In this document: piece by piece, positions 57,677 through 64,000 of the stretch
Layout: the number at the start of each line of letters is the position of its first letter
How positions within the stretch are numbered: position 1 is the first letter of the stretch
Assembly: GCF_017743865.1 (NCBI RefSeq)
Contig: NZ_JAGHRJ010000007.1
Coordinates: 1-64,000, forward strand
Length of the DNA: 64,000 nt
DNA from: Labrenzia sp. R4_2
GTDB taxonomy: Bacteria; Pseudomonadota; Alphaproteobacteria; Rhizobiales; Stappiaceae
Reading direction: 5' to 3'
Notes under the pieces: generated by a model
What the model saw: only the letters and a program-made list of their open reading frames with translations
The model's database searches: none
Told to the model about the DNA's origin: nothing
Position numbers and translations under genes: made by a program

Positions 57677-58906
57677 CTATCGTTTCGGGATGATGTTGTG
57701 CTCCGGACCAAACGGGAAGCCGGTGATGTTCTCCGCACCATCTTCCGTCACGATCAGGATGTCATGCTCACGATATCCACCCGCACCCGGCTCTCCTTCC
57801 GGGATCATGATCATTGGCTCCATGGAGACAACCATTCCGGGTTCCAAGACGGTATCGACGTCTTCCCGCAACTCAACCGAAGCCTCACGGCCATAGTAGT
57901 GGCTCAAGACCCCGAATGAGTGGCCATATCCAAAACTGCGATACTTCAGAAGATCGTGGCTGCGGTAGATGTCATTCAGCTCCGCCGCGATGTCGCGGCA
58001 GCGCGCACCCGGCTTGATGAGCTTCAGTCCTTCACGGTGGACATGACAGTTCACTTCCCAAAGCTTCAAATGGTCATCGGAAGCATGCTCGCAGAACAGC
58101 GTGCGCTCCAACGCCGTGTAGTAGCCAAAAATCATCGGGAAACAGTTCAGGCTCAAGATGTCGCCGGCTTCCACCACCTTGTTGGTCACCGGGTTATGCG
58201 CGCCGTCCGTGTTGATGCCGGACTGGAACCAGGTCCATGTATCCATCAGCTCGACAAACGGGAAGGATTTTGCGATTTCGCGGATCATGGCACTGGTGGA
58301 TGCGATCGCGACCTCGTGCTCGGTAACGCCCGCTTGAACGGCATCGACGAGCGCCGCGCCGCCCACGTCACAAATTCGGGCACCTTCGCGGATCAACACA
58401 TGCTCTTCCGCGCTCTTGATGGTTCGCTGGGTCATTGCATCCGCTGCAATGTCGACCAGCTCGACCCCCGGCAAAGCCGCCTCAAGCTGCTTCAACAAAT
58501 CCAGAGAGACGTGATCGAACTCGACGCCAACACGCTTCACGGAAGCATTGGGCAAGCCGAGCAACGACTGGATGGCGTAGAAATAGTTGTCCCGGCGCCA
58601 GTCTGTGTAAATCACGGTGTCACCATGGGTCCGGCGCCATGGCTGGCCGCCGTCGATCCCGGCTGCAATCGTGGTTGCGTTGTCCTGAGTGACCAGAAAC
58701 CCGTATTTCCGGCCGAAGTAGCAATAAAGGAAGCCCGAGTAATAGCAGATGTTGTGATACGAGGTGAACAGACAGGCGTCGATCCCCCGGTCTGCCATCA
58801 AGGTCCTGAGCTGAGCCTGCCGGCGGTCCATCTCCTGCGGCGAAAATGGCGAGAATGCCTTTTCGCCATTGTTCATTTCATAAATCCGGATCATGTCGTC
58901 GCTCAT
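57677..58906 (-). CDS. Creatinase (creatine amidinohydrolase), M24 family
   Basis: 409 residues. It follows Pseudomonas creatinase closely over its length as I recall that sequence: FTSYHNICYYSGFLYCYFGR, IDGGQPWRRT, YTDWRRDNYF, IKSAEEHVLIREGARI, MDTWTWFQSGINTDGAHNPVT (catalytic His), SFGYGHSFGVLSHYYGREAS and GYREHDILIV. The pita-bread fold hydrolyses creatine to sarcosine and urea without metal. Alternative: another M24 amidinohydrolase such as ectoine hydrolase. AGGAGG precedes the ATG. Encoded downstream of a PotABCD-like transporter; sarcosine oxidase is not in the window. Confidence 0.85.
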   Translation of the reverse strand: MSDDMIRIYEMNNGEKAFSPFSPQEMDRRQAQLRTLMADRGIDACLFTSYHNICYYSGFLYCYFGRKYGFLVTQDNATTIAAGIDGGQPWRRTHGDTVIYTDWRRDNYFYAIQSLLGLPNASVKRVGVEFDHVSLDLLKQLEAALPGVELVDIAADAMTQRTIKSAEEHVLIREGARICDVGGAALVDAVQAGVTEHEVAIASTSAMIREIAKSFPFVELMDTWTWFQSGINTDGAHNPVTNKVVEAGDILSLNCFPMIFGYYTALERTLFCEHASDDHLKLWEVNCHVHREGLKLIKPGARCRDIAAELNDIYRSHDLLKYRSFGYGHSFGVLSHYYGREASVELREDVDTVLEPGMVVSMEPMIMIPEGEPGAGGYREHDILIVTEDGAENITGFPFGPEHNIIPKR

Positions 58907-59161
58907 CGCGTCCTCCTGTGTATCTTCACCAAAGAAGGCCTTGAAAAAAGAAAACGGGCCGGCTTCTGAAAAGAAGCCGGCCCGCCAGGCCCAAACCCAA
59001 ATTGTCTTGCTGCCGGCACGGTTTTCCGTCCACCCGGTGACTGGCGTTCCGCCACCGGTCTTTTAGAAACAGCTCGGTTATTTCCTACTGCGCAAGCGTG
59101 CGCATGTCATGTTCAAAACCGTCACGTCCTACGCAAATCCGGACAGATGGCGCCAGGTCTT
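58907..59161 (-). promoter_or_regulatory. Structured leader between the transporter operon and creatinase
   Basis: 255 bases without a gene. On the minus strand it contains nested hairpins (CCGGTGGCGGAACGCC...CACCGG, ACGG-AAAA-CCGT) and ends in a strong intrinsic terminator only about 35 bases before the creatinase ATG. Any promoter for creatinase must lie upstream of that terminator, so the layout is that of a leaky terminator or an attenuation leader. Confidence 0.45.
58941..58984 (-). terminator. Intrinsic terminator upstream of creatinase
   Basis: Minus strand CGGGCCGGCTTC (58984-58973), loop TTTTCA, GAAGCCGGCCCG (58966-58955), then TTTTCTTTTTTC. A 12-bp perfect stem and T tract. Confidence 0.9.
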
Positions 59162-60025
59162 TTAGCCCGGCGTTAGGCCTCTCAAGCGTTCCGACCGGCG
59201 GCGCAACAGTTCCAGAACTGTCAGAAGCGCAATTGAAATCGCCACCATGAGCGAGGCGACCGCCAAAATCGTTGGTGAGATCTGTTCGCGCAAACCGGTG
59301 AACATTTGCCAAGGCAAAGTCTGCTGACTGGCAGATCCGAGGAACAAGACCACGACCACCTCATCAAAGGACGTGATGAACGCAAACAAGGCTCCAGACA
59401 CAACACCTGGAATGATCAGCGGCATCTGGACCTTGAAGAAGGTCGTAACCGGATCTGCCCCCATGCTTGCAGCTGCGCGGACGAGGCTTTTGTCAAATCC
59501 GACCAGCGTCGCTGTCACCGTGATGATCACAAAAGGGGTGCCAAGAGCCGCGTGTGCCAGTACGACCCCCCAGTAGGTGCCTTGCAGACCAATCCGGGAA
59601 TAGAAGAAGTACATGCCTGCGGCCGAGATGATCAACGGCACGATCATCGGCGAGATGAGGACCGCCATAATTGCCGACTTGTACGGTACATGACTTTGAG
59701 ACAGACCGATCGCTGCAAGCGTGCCCAGGAACGTTGCAAGGATTGTTGCGGCCGGAGCAATCATCACCGAGTTGCGCAGGGCCTGCTGCCAGTCCGGGTT
59801 GGTGAAGAAGTCGTGATAGTGCTTCAACGAATACCCGGCCGGATCAAGAGCAAGCATCTCTGGCGTGAACGTGAAAAAGTCCTGTGCGTTGAAGCTCAAA
59901 GGCACGATCACCATGATCGGAAAGATCAGGAAGAAAAAGATCAATCCGCAAATGACCCGGAAGCTGTAATGCCAGGTCCTCTGAAGCGGGGAGGCATATG
60001 GAGGTAAAGCGCTCATGTTCGTCAC
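59162..60025 (-). CDS. ABC transporter permease, PotC-like
   Basis: 287 residues, six membrane helices, with the binding-protein-dependent permease motif in AAASMGADPVTTFFKVQMPLIIPGVVSGALFAF (EAA-like loop). Class of spermidine/putrescine/2-aminoethylphosphonate permeases. Its ATG overlaps the stop of the upstream permease gene by four bases. Part of the importer with the ATPase, binding protein and second permease encoded upstream. Confidence 0.93.
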   Translation of the reverse strand: MTNMSALPPYASPLQRTWHYSFRVICGLIFFFLIFPIMVIVPLSFNAQDFFTFTPEMLALDPAGYSLKHYHDFFTNPDWQQALRNSVMIAPAATILATFLGTLAAIGLSQSHVPYKSAIMAVLISPMIVPLIISAAGMYFFYSRIGLQGTYWGVVLAHAALGTPFVIITVTATLVGFDKSLVRAAASMGADPVTTFFKVQMPLIIPGVVSGALFAFITSFDEVVVVLFLGSASQQTLPWQMFTGLREQISPTILAVASLMVAISIALLTVLELLRRRSERLRGLTPG

Positions 60026-61659
60026 CCCAGCTTCACGTTGTCGATGCCTACGATACGATCATAGACCATAAAGAGGAGCAGCACCGCGACGAGCAACAAA
60101 GTGCCGAGTGCTGCGGCAAGACCCCAGTTCAACGAACTGGAAATGTGGAACGCAATCCGGTTGGAGATGAAGATACCGGATGTGCCGCCGACCAATTCTG
60201 GCGTGATGTAGTAACCGATCGACAGAATGAACACGAGAATCGCGCCAGCGCCGATGCCTGGGATTGATTGCGGGAAATAGACCCGCCAGAAGGCAGTCCA
60301 GTCATTCGCCCCAAGGCTCTTGGCCGCGCGCACATAGGATGGTGAGATCGTCTTCATCACCGAATAAAGCGGCAGGATCATAAAGGGCAGCAGGATGTGC
60401 GTCATGGCGATGATCGTGCCCGTCTGGTTGTTGATCATCACCAATCTGTTCGCGTCCCCTATTATCCCTATCCAGACAAGGAAGTCGTTGATCACTCCTT
60501 GCTGTTGCAGAAGCACTTTCCAGGCGGACGTCCGAACGAGAAGCGATGTCCAGAACGGCAGCAAGACCAGAATTAGAAGCAGGTTGGAGTACCTGAGTGG
60601 CAAGGCTGCCAGCAAGAACGCGATCGGATACCCCAATAGCAGGCACGACACCGTAATCATGATCGAAAGCAGCAACGTGCGATAGAACAGATAAAGGTAG
60701 ATCCGTTCATCTTCCGGCTTCAACTCGACACCGGTTGGTGTCAACTGCGCATCAGCCGCAGACAGGAAATAACCGGATGTAAATTTGGGGGCAAATGTCT
60801 TGATGACGGCCCAGTTTTCAGCGCTTCCCCAGTCATCATCCGCGTCGATGAACAACTCTTTGATGCTGACTGTTTCAAAGTTTGGTGCGGCAGCTGCCGC
60901 TTGGCCAATGAGTGTCGCCGTTTCTCCGGAAAACGCAGATGCGGCGTCCGGGTTTGCAATCAGGTCCTGATACAGCGCCTTATAGACAGGGACCCAGGGA
61001 TCTTCCTCCATCGGGCTGTCGCTGTCTTCCGTCTGGATGAAGCGGGCGAATGCGCCGTACAGATCTGCCGTTGTCGGCAAGGCATTGCGGGCGGCGTCCG
61101 ACACCACAAAAGCCGGTTCCGGGCCAGATGGATTTGCTGCCCAGGTTTCTTGCGCCGAAATCCACTCAGGCGTTCCAAACATGGTCGCCCAGGTCACTGG
61201 CTCTTTCCAGGCTGCATTCAGGTCGATCAGCTGATCGGCGTAAACTTCTCCGAAATCGTCAACGCGCCGTCCAGTCCGCCTGAACATGGACGAAAGACCC
61301 GTCTGTTCATAGTTGAGGCGGGTTCCAAGCTGCGTATGACGCTTGTTTTCAACGGCAATAATCAGATCGTACAGGAGCGCATTGTAGACGTCTTCGCCGG
61401 GTGCTTGTCCCGATGCCTCATCCCACTCCTCCAGCGCGACCACTGTCCGCGGCAGTGTCTCGGAAACGATCTCGTTTTCGACAGACCGGAACAACATATC
61501 GATGATCGGCGCGACGAAGGTGATCAGGACAAAGATCAAGAGGGGCGCGATCAATAGAAATGACCGCAGCTTTTCCCGCCGAAGCGCGCGCGCAAGCGCG
61601 GCTTTTAACGGTTTTCCGTCTTGCGTCGTCAACACCTGGTCAGAGGTGGTATCGCTCAT
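60022..61659 (-). CDS. ABC transporter permease, PotB-like, with a large periplasmic insertion
   Basis: 545 residues, nearly twice the usual PotB length. Helix 1 is at about 33-54; residues about 55-325 form one hydrophilic, acidic, presumably periplasmic insertion; the remaining five helices carry the EAA-like loop AAKSLGANDWTAFWRVYFPQSIPGIGAGAILVF. The insertion matches no domain I recognise and may help dock the binding protein. Coupled to the PotC-like gene. Confidence 0.9.
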   Translation of the reverse strand: MSDTTSDQVLTTQDGKPLKAALARALRREKLRSFLLIAPLLIFVLITFVAPIIDMLFRSVENEIVSETLPRTVVALEEWDEASGQAPGEDVYNALLYDLIIAVENKRHTQLGTRLNYEQTGLSSMFRRTGRRVDDFGEVYADQLIDLNAAWKEPVTWATMFGTPEWISAQETWAANPSGPEPAFVVSDAARNALPTTADLYGAFARFIQTEDSDSPMEEDPWVPVYKALYQDLIANPDAASAFSGETATLIGQAAAAAPNFETVSIKELFIDADDDWGSAENWAVIKTFAPKFTSGYFLSAADAQLTPTGVELKPEDERIYLYLFYRTLLLSIMITVSCLLLGYPIAFLLAALPLRYSNLLLILVLLPFWTSLLVRTSAWKVLLQQQGVINDFLVWIGIIGDANRLVMINNQTGTIIAMTHILLPFMILPLYSVMKTISPSYVRAAKSLGANDWTAFWRVYFPQSIPGIGAGAILVFILSIGYYITPELVGGTSGIFISNRIAFHISSSLNWGLAAALGTLLLVAVLLLFMVYDRIVGIDNVKLG

Positions 61660-61691
61660 GCAAACTGACTTCCGTGAAAAGAAAAGAAGAA

Positions 61692-61713
61692 CGGACGGGG
61701 CGTACCCCGTCCG
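61692..61713 (-). terminator. Stem-loop after the binding-protein gene
   Basis: Minus strand CGGACGGGG-TACG-CCCCGTCCG followed by a pyrimidine-rich TTCTTCTTTTCTTTTC. A stem-loop here typically lowers downstream transcription or stabilises the abundant binding-protein message. Confidence 0.8.
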
Positions 61714-61731
61714 CAGGCCTCAAAAGGCCAA

Positions 61732-62832
61732 TTATTGTGCGAGCCAGGCCTGGAACTTTGCGTCCAGGTCATCGCGGTAATCCGCCCACCACTCATAGTT
61801 ATAGAGGAAGGTGTTTTTGGCGTTTTCCGGATCGGTCGGCATGTGCGGAGCCATGTCGATGCCCAGCGATGCGTGCTGACCAACCAGCGGTGCGGACGAC
61901 TTACGTGCCGGACCGTAGGAGATGTATTTTGCCTGATCGGCGAGACGCTGTGTGTCTGTCGCGAACTTCACAAAGTCCTTGACGCGCGCCAGGCGCTCTT
62001 CAGACAGACCGGTCGGGATGATCCAACCGTCAAGGTCGAACACCTGAGCGTCCCAGAGCATTTTCACCGGCTGCTTCTGCTCTTCGATCAGAGCAAAGAG
62101 ACGGCCGTTGTAGGTAGAACCGATGACGACTTCGCTGTCAGCCAGAAGCTGCGGGGTTTCCGCACCAGCAGACCACCAGACAACGTTGTCCTTGATGGAA
62201 TCAAGCTTGGCGAATGCACGGTCCTGACCTTCTTCTGTCTCCAGAACGTCATAGACGTCTTCCTTGGCAACACCGTCACACAGGAGTGCCCACTCCATGT
62301 TGTTGATCGGACGCTTTTCGAGCGACCGCTTACCCGGGAAAGCTTCGAGATCGAACACATCACAGATGTCATCCGGCTCTTTGCCGCCCCAATCGGCAAC
62401 GTCAGTGCGATAACCGAAGGTCGTGGAGTAAACGATCTGCGGGATGAAGCACTCGGAGACGAGAAGGTCGCCGAAGTCATCAGATGCAGAGGTGCCGTCC
62501 GGTGCCGCCGCAAGGTCGGTGTCCGGATCGATTTCCATTGCTAGGCCTTCGTCGCACAGACGGATGGCGTCAGATGCAACAACGTCAACGAGGTCCCAGG
62601 TGATGTTCCCAGCTTCGTTCATCGCGCGCAGCTTGGCAACAGCTTCTGCAGACGACTCGTCCCAAATGACATTCACTTCCGGATGCATTGCTACATAAGG
62701 ATCAGCATAAGCAGCCTTTTGGGATGCTTGATAAGCACCGCCCCAGGATACCAGCGTCATGTCTTCCGCAGTTGCTGCGCCACCGGCCATAGCCAGGGCA
62801 GTTCCTGCAAGAACCAATGTCTTGAGCTTCAT
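61732..62832 (-). CDS. ABC transporter substrate-binding protein, PotD/extracellular family 1-like
   Basis: 366 residues. Signal peptide MKLKTLVLAGTALAMAGGAATA (cleavage near 22), then the mature start EDMTLVSWGGAYQASQKAAY typical of polyamine/ABC family 1 binding proteins, with NVIWDESSAEAVAKLRAM and GSTYNGRLFALIEEQ segments. Periplasmic ligand receptor for the adjacent permeases. Ligand inferred only from context (creatine or another amine). Confidence 0.92.
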   Translation of the reverse strand: MKLKTLVLAGTALAMAGGAATAEDMTLVSWGGAYQASQKAAYADPYVAMHPEVNVIWDESSAEAVAKLRAMNEAGNITWDLVDVVASDAIRLCDEGLAMEIDPDTDLAAAPDGTSASDDFGDLLVSECFIPQIVYSTTFGYRTDVADWGGKEPDDICDVFDLEAFPGKRSLEKRPINNMEWALLCDGVAKEDVYDVLETEEGQDRAFAKLDSIKDNVVWWSAGAETPQLLADSEVVIGSTYNGRLFALIEEQKQPVKMLWDAQVFDLDGWIIPTGLSEERLARVKDFVKFATDTQRLADQAKYISYGPARKSSAPLVGQHASLGIDMAPHMPTDPENAKNTFLYNYEWWADYRDDLDAKFQAWLAQ

Positions 62833-62883
62833 GTTTGGTAGCTCCCTCTTTTAGGATTGAACGGTTTTCTTCCGTCGATCTCG

Positions 62884-62914
62884 CTAGCGGCCGAACACCG
62901 GCCGCCCTGCGACT
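62884..62914 (-). other. Stem-loop between the ATPase and binding-protein genes
   Basis: Minus strand GCGGCCGGTGTTCGGCCGC just after the ATPase stop. There is no T tract, so it is more likely an mRNA-processing or stabilising structure than a terminator. Confidence 0.5.
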
Positions 62915-64000
62915 TTAGACAACAGCGTCGAGCGCTTTGCAGTCATTCAACGCCCAGCCCACAGGGACTGTTTCGCCGACATGCAGCTTGCGCTTCTCTC
63001 CGCGGTTGCGAACTTTTACAATGAACTCATCATTGCCAGCCACGTTCATACGAACGCGGATGTGGTCACCCAGATAAATGAGTTCTTCGATCCGGCCATT
63101 GACAATATTGTCCATGCTGTCGTGGGTGTCGAACTCGACACGCTCAGGACGGAGCGACAATGTGGTCTTGTCGCCAACAGAGCTGACATTCACACGGTCG
63201 GCCTTGAGTTGTGTTCCGTCACCAAGCTCCACACGGCACTCTTCGCCCTGAATATCGATGACCTTGCCATTGAGCTTGTTGTTCTCGCCAATGAACTGCG
63301 CCACGAAAGAGTTTTGCGGATCTTCGTAAAGATCATCCGGCGTGGACAGTTGCTGAATGACGCCATCATTGAACACGGCGACGCGGTCCGACATGGTCAA
63401 CGCTTCGGTCTGGTCGTGCGTCACGTAAACAACAGTCACGCCGAGATTTTCATGGATGTGCTTGATCTCGTACTGCATCTGCTCGCGCAACTGCTTGTCA
63501 AGCGCGCCGAGCGGCTCATCCATCAAAACGAGTTCCGGGTCGAACACCAATGCACGGGCAACGGCCACACGCTGTTGCTGACCACCGGACAGTTGTGCTG
63601 GGCGCCGGTTTCCGAAGCTGCCAAGCTCCACCATATCGAGCGCGCGCTGAACCTTCTCTTCCTGCTCCGCTTTGCTGACGTTGCGGACCTGAAGCGGAAA
63701 GGCAAGGTTTTCTGACACTGTCATGTGCGGGAACAAGGCGTAGTTCTGAAAGACCATACCGATCCCGCGCTTGTGCGGCGGGACATTGTTGATCGGCCGA
63801 TCGTTAAGATAGATTTCGCCGTGCGTTGCCGGTTCGAAGCCTGCCAGCATCATCAGGCAGGTGGTTTTGCCAGACCCGGACGGACCAAGCATGGTCAGAA
63901 ATTCGCCCGGCGGGATATCCAGATTGAGATTTTTTACGACAAGGCTTTCGCCGTCATAGCTTTTTTGAACGCTGTCATACTTAACAGCAGCGCCCCGATT
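62915..64000 (-). CDS. ABC transporter ATP-binding protein, PotA-like (5' end outside window)
   Basis: About 361 residues are visible; the frame is open to the window edge (visible N-terminus NRGAAVKYDSVQKSYDGESL), so a few codons are missing. Walker A LGPSGSGKTT, Q-loop VFQNYALFPHMTV, signature LSGGQQQRVAVARAL, Walker B LVLMDEPLGALD and H-loop VTHDQTEAL are intact; the last 100 residues form a TOBE domain (LSLRPERVEF, YLGDHIRVRMNV). First visible gene of the importer operon. Confidence 0.95.
   Translation of the reverse strand, partial: NRGAAVKYDSVQKSYDGESLVVKNLNLDIPPGEFLTMLGPSGSGKTTCLMMLAGFEPATHGEIYLNDRPINNVPPHKRGIGMVFQNYALFPHMTVSENLAFPLQVRNVSKAEQEEKVQRALDMVELGSFGNRRPAQLSGGQQQRVAVARALVFDPELVLMDEPLGALDKQLREQMQYEIKHIHENLGVTVVYVTHDQTEALTMSDRVAVFNDGVIQQLSTPDDLYEDPQNSFVAQFIGENNKLNGKVIDIQGEECRVELGDGTQLKADRVNVSSVGDKTTLSLRPERVEFDTHDSMDNIVNGRIEELIYLGDHIRVRMNVAGNDEFIVKVRNRGEKRKLHVGETVPVGWALNDCKALDAVV

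Noticed and set aside
58985-59161. Known riboswitch (glycine or guanidine type) in the creatinase leader
   Set aside because: Hairpins are present but I could not match the conserved core of any class I know; kept only as an unassigned structured leader.

Overview
The window looks like the chromosome of a marine-type alphaproteobacterium of the Rhizobiales side, perhaps a Stappiaceae/Roseibium (Labrenzia)-like organism. This rests on a complete PhyR-NepR-EcfG general stress response (GSR) locus, HWE-type histidine kinases, EcfG-type promoters, a PotABCD-like transporter beside a creatinase, and moderately high GC coding sequence. The genus is inference; the class is well supported.

Layout. 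Positions 1-370 hold the tail of an IS3-type transposase and a frameshifted short-chain dehydrogenase remnant. Positions 370-19050 are a stress island: BrkB/YihY, PRC-barrel, PLDc_N and DUF1328 envelope proteins, then DUF2254 and a formate/nitrite-type channel in the nepR-ecfG operon, divergent phyR, csbD, an HWE kinase with an ethylene-receptor-like membrane sensor, dps, gdhA, small DNA/stress proteins, DUF883/holin-like/AI-2E membrane proteins, a single-domain receiver, a Crp/Fnr regulator, and an amidoligase-glutamine amidotransferase-ferredoxin reductase operon. Seven exact GGAAC-N16/17-CGTT promoters and several near matches lie in front of these genes, so much of the region can be read as an EcfG regulon built around its own regulators.

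Positions 19660-27400 carry a MacAB-like efflux operon, a divergent OmpR-type two-component system and small EF-hand proteins. Positions 27640-35930 are mobile DNA: a primase/helicase pair, an excisionase-like HTH, an unknown 326-residue protein and a tyrosine integrase next to the 3' half of a tRNA-Arg(ACG) gene, followed by a second integrase cut off by an intact IS3-family element.

Positions 36125-55815 form an exopolysaccharide locus: NAD-synthetase-like enzyme, acyl-AMP ligase, acyl carrier protein, asparagine-synthase-like amidotransferase, a secreted glycosidase-like protein, three glycosyltransferases, a polysaccharide deacetylase, a Wzy-like polymerase, a Wzc/GumC-like chain-length protein without kinase domain, a Wzx-like flippase, two related GNAT-like proteins and a PrmC-like methyltransferase. 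Positions 55905-64000 hold an ABC transporter (ATPase, binding protein, two permeases) with a creatinase, a glutathione transferase and an FAH-family hydrolase, suggesting uptake and breakdown of creatine or a related guanidino/amine compound.

The most notable items are the ethylene-receptor-like HWE kinase beside phyR, the dense EcfG promoter set including a recurrent CATT variant, an 18-bp palindrome in the nepR/phyR intergenic region, the stress-controlled amidoligase operon, the amidation/acyl-carrier module in the polysaccharide locus, and an intrinsic terminator only about 35 bases upstream of creatinase.
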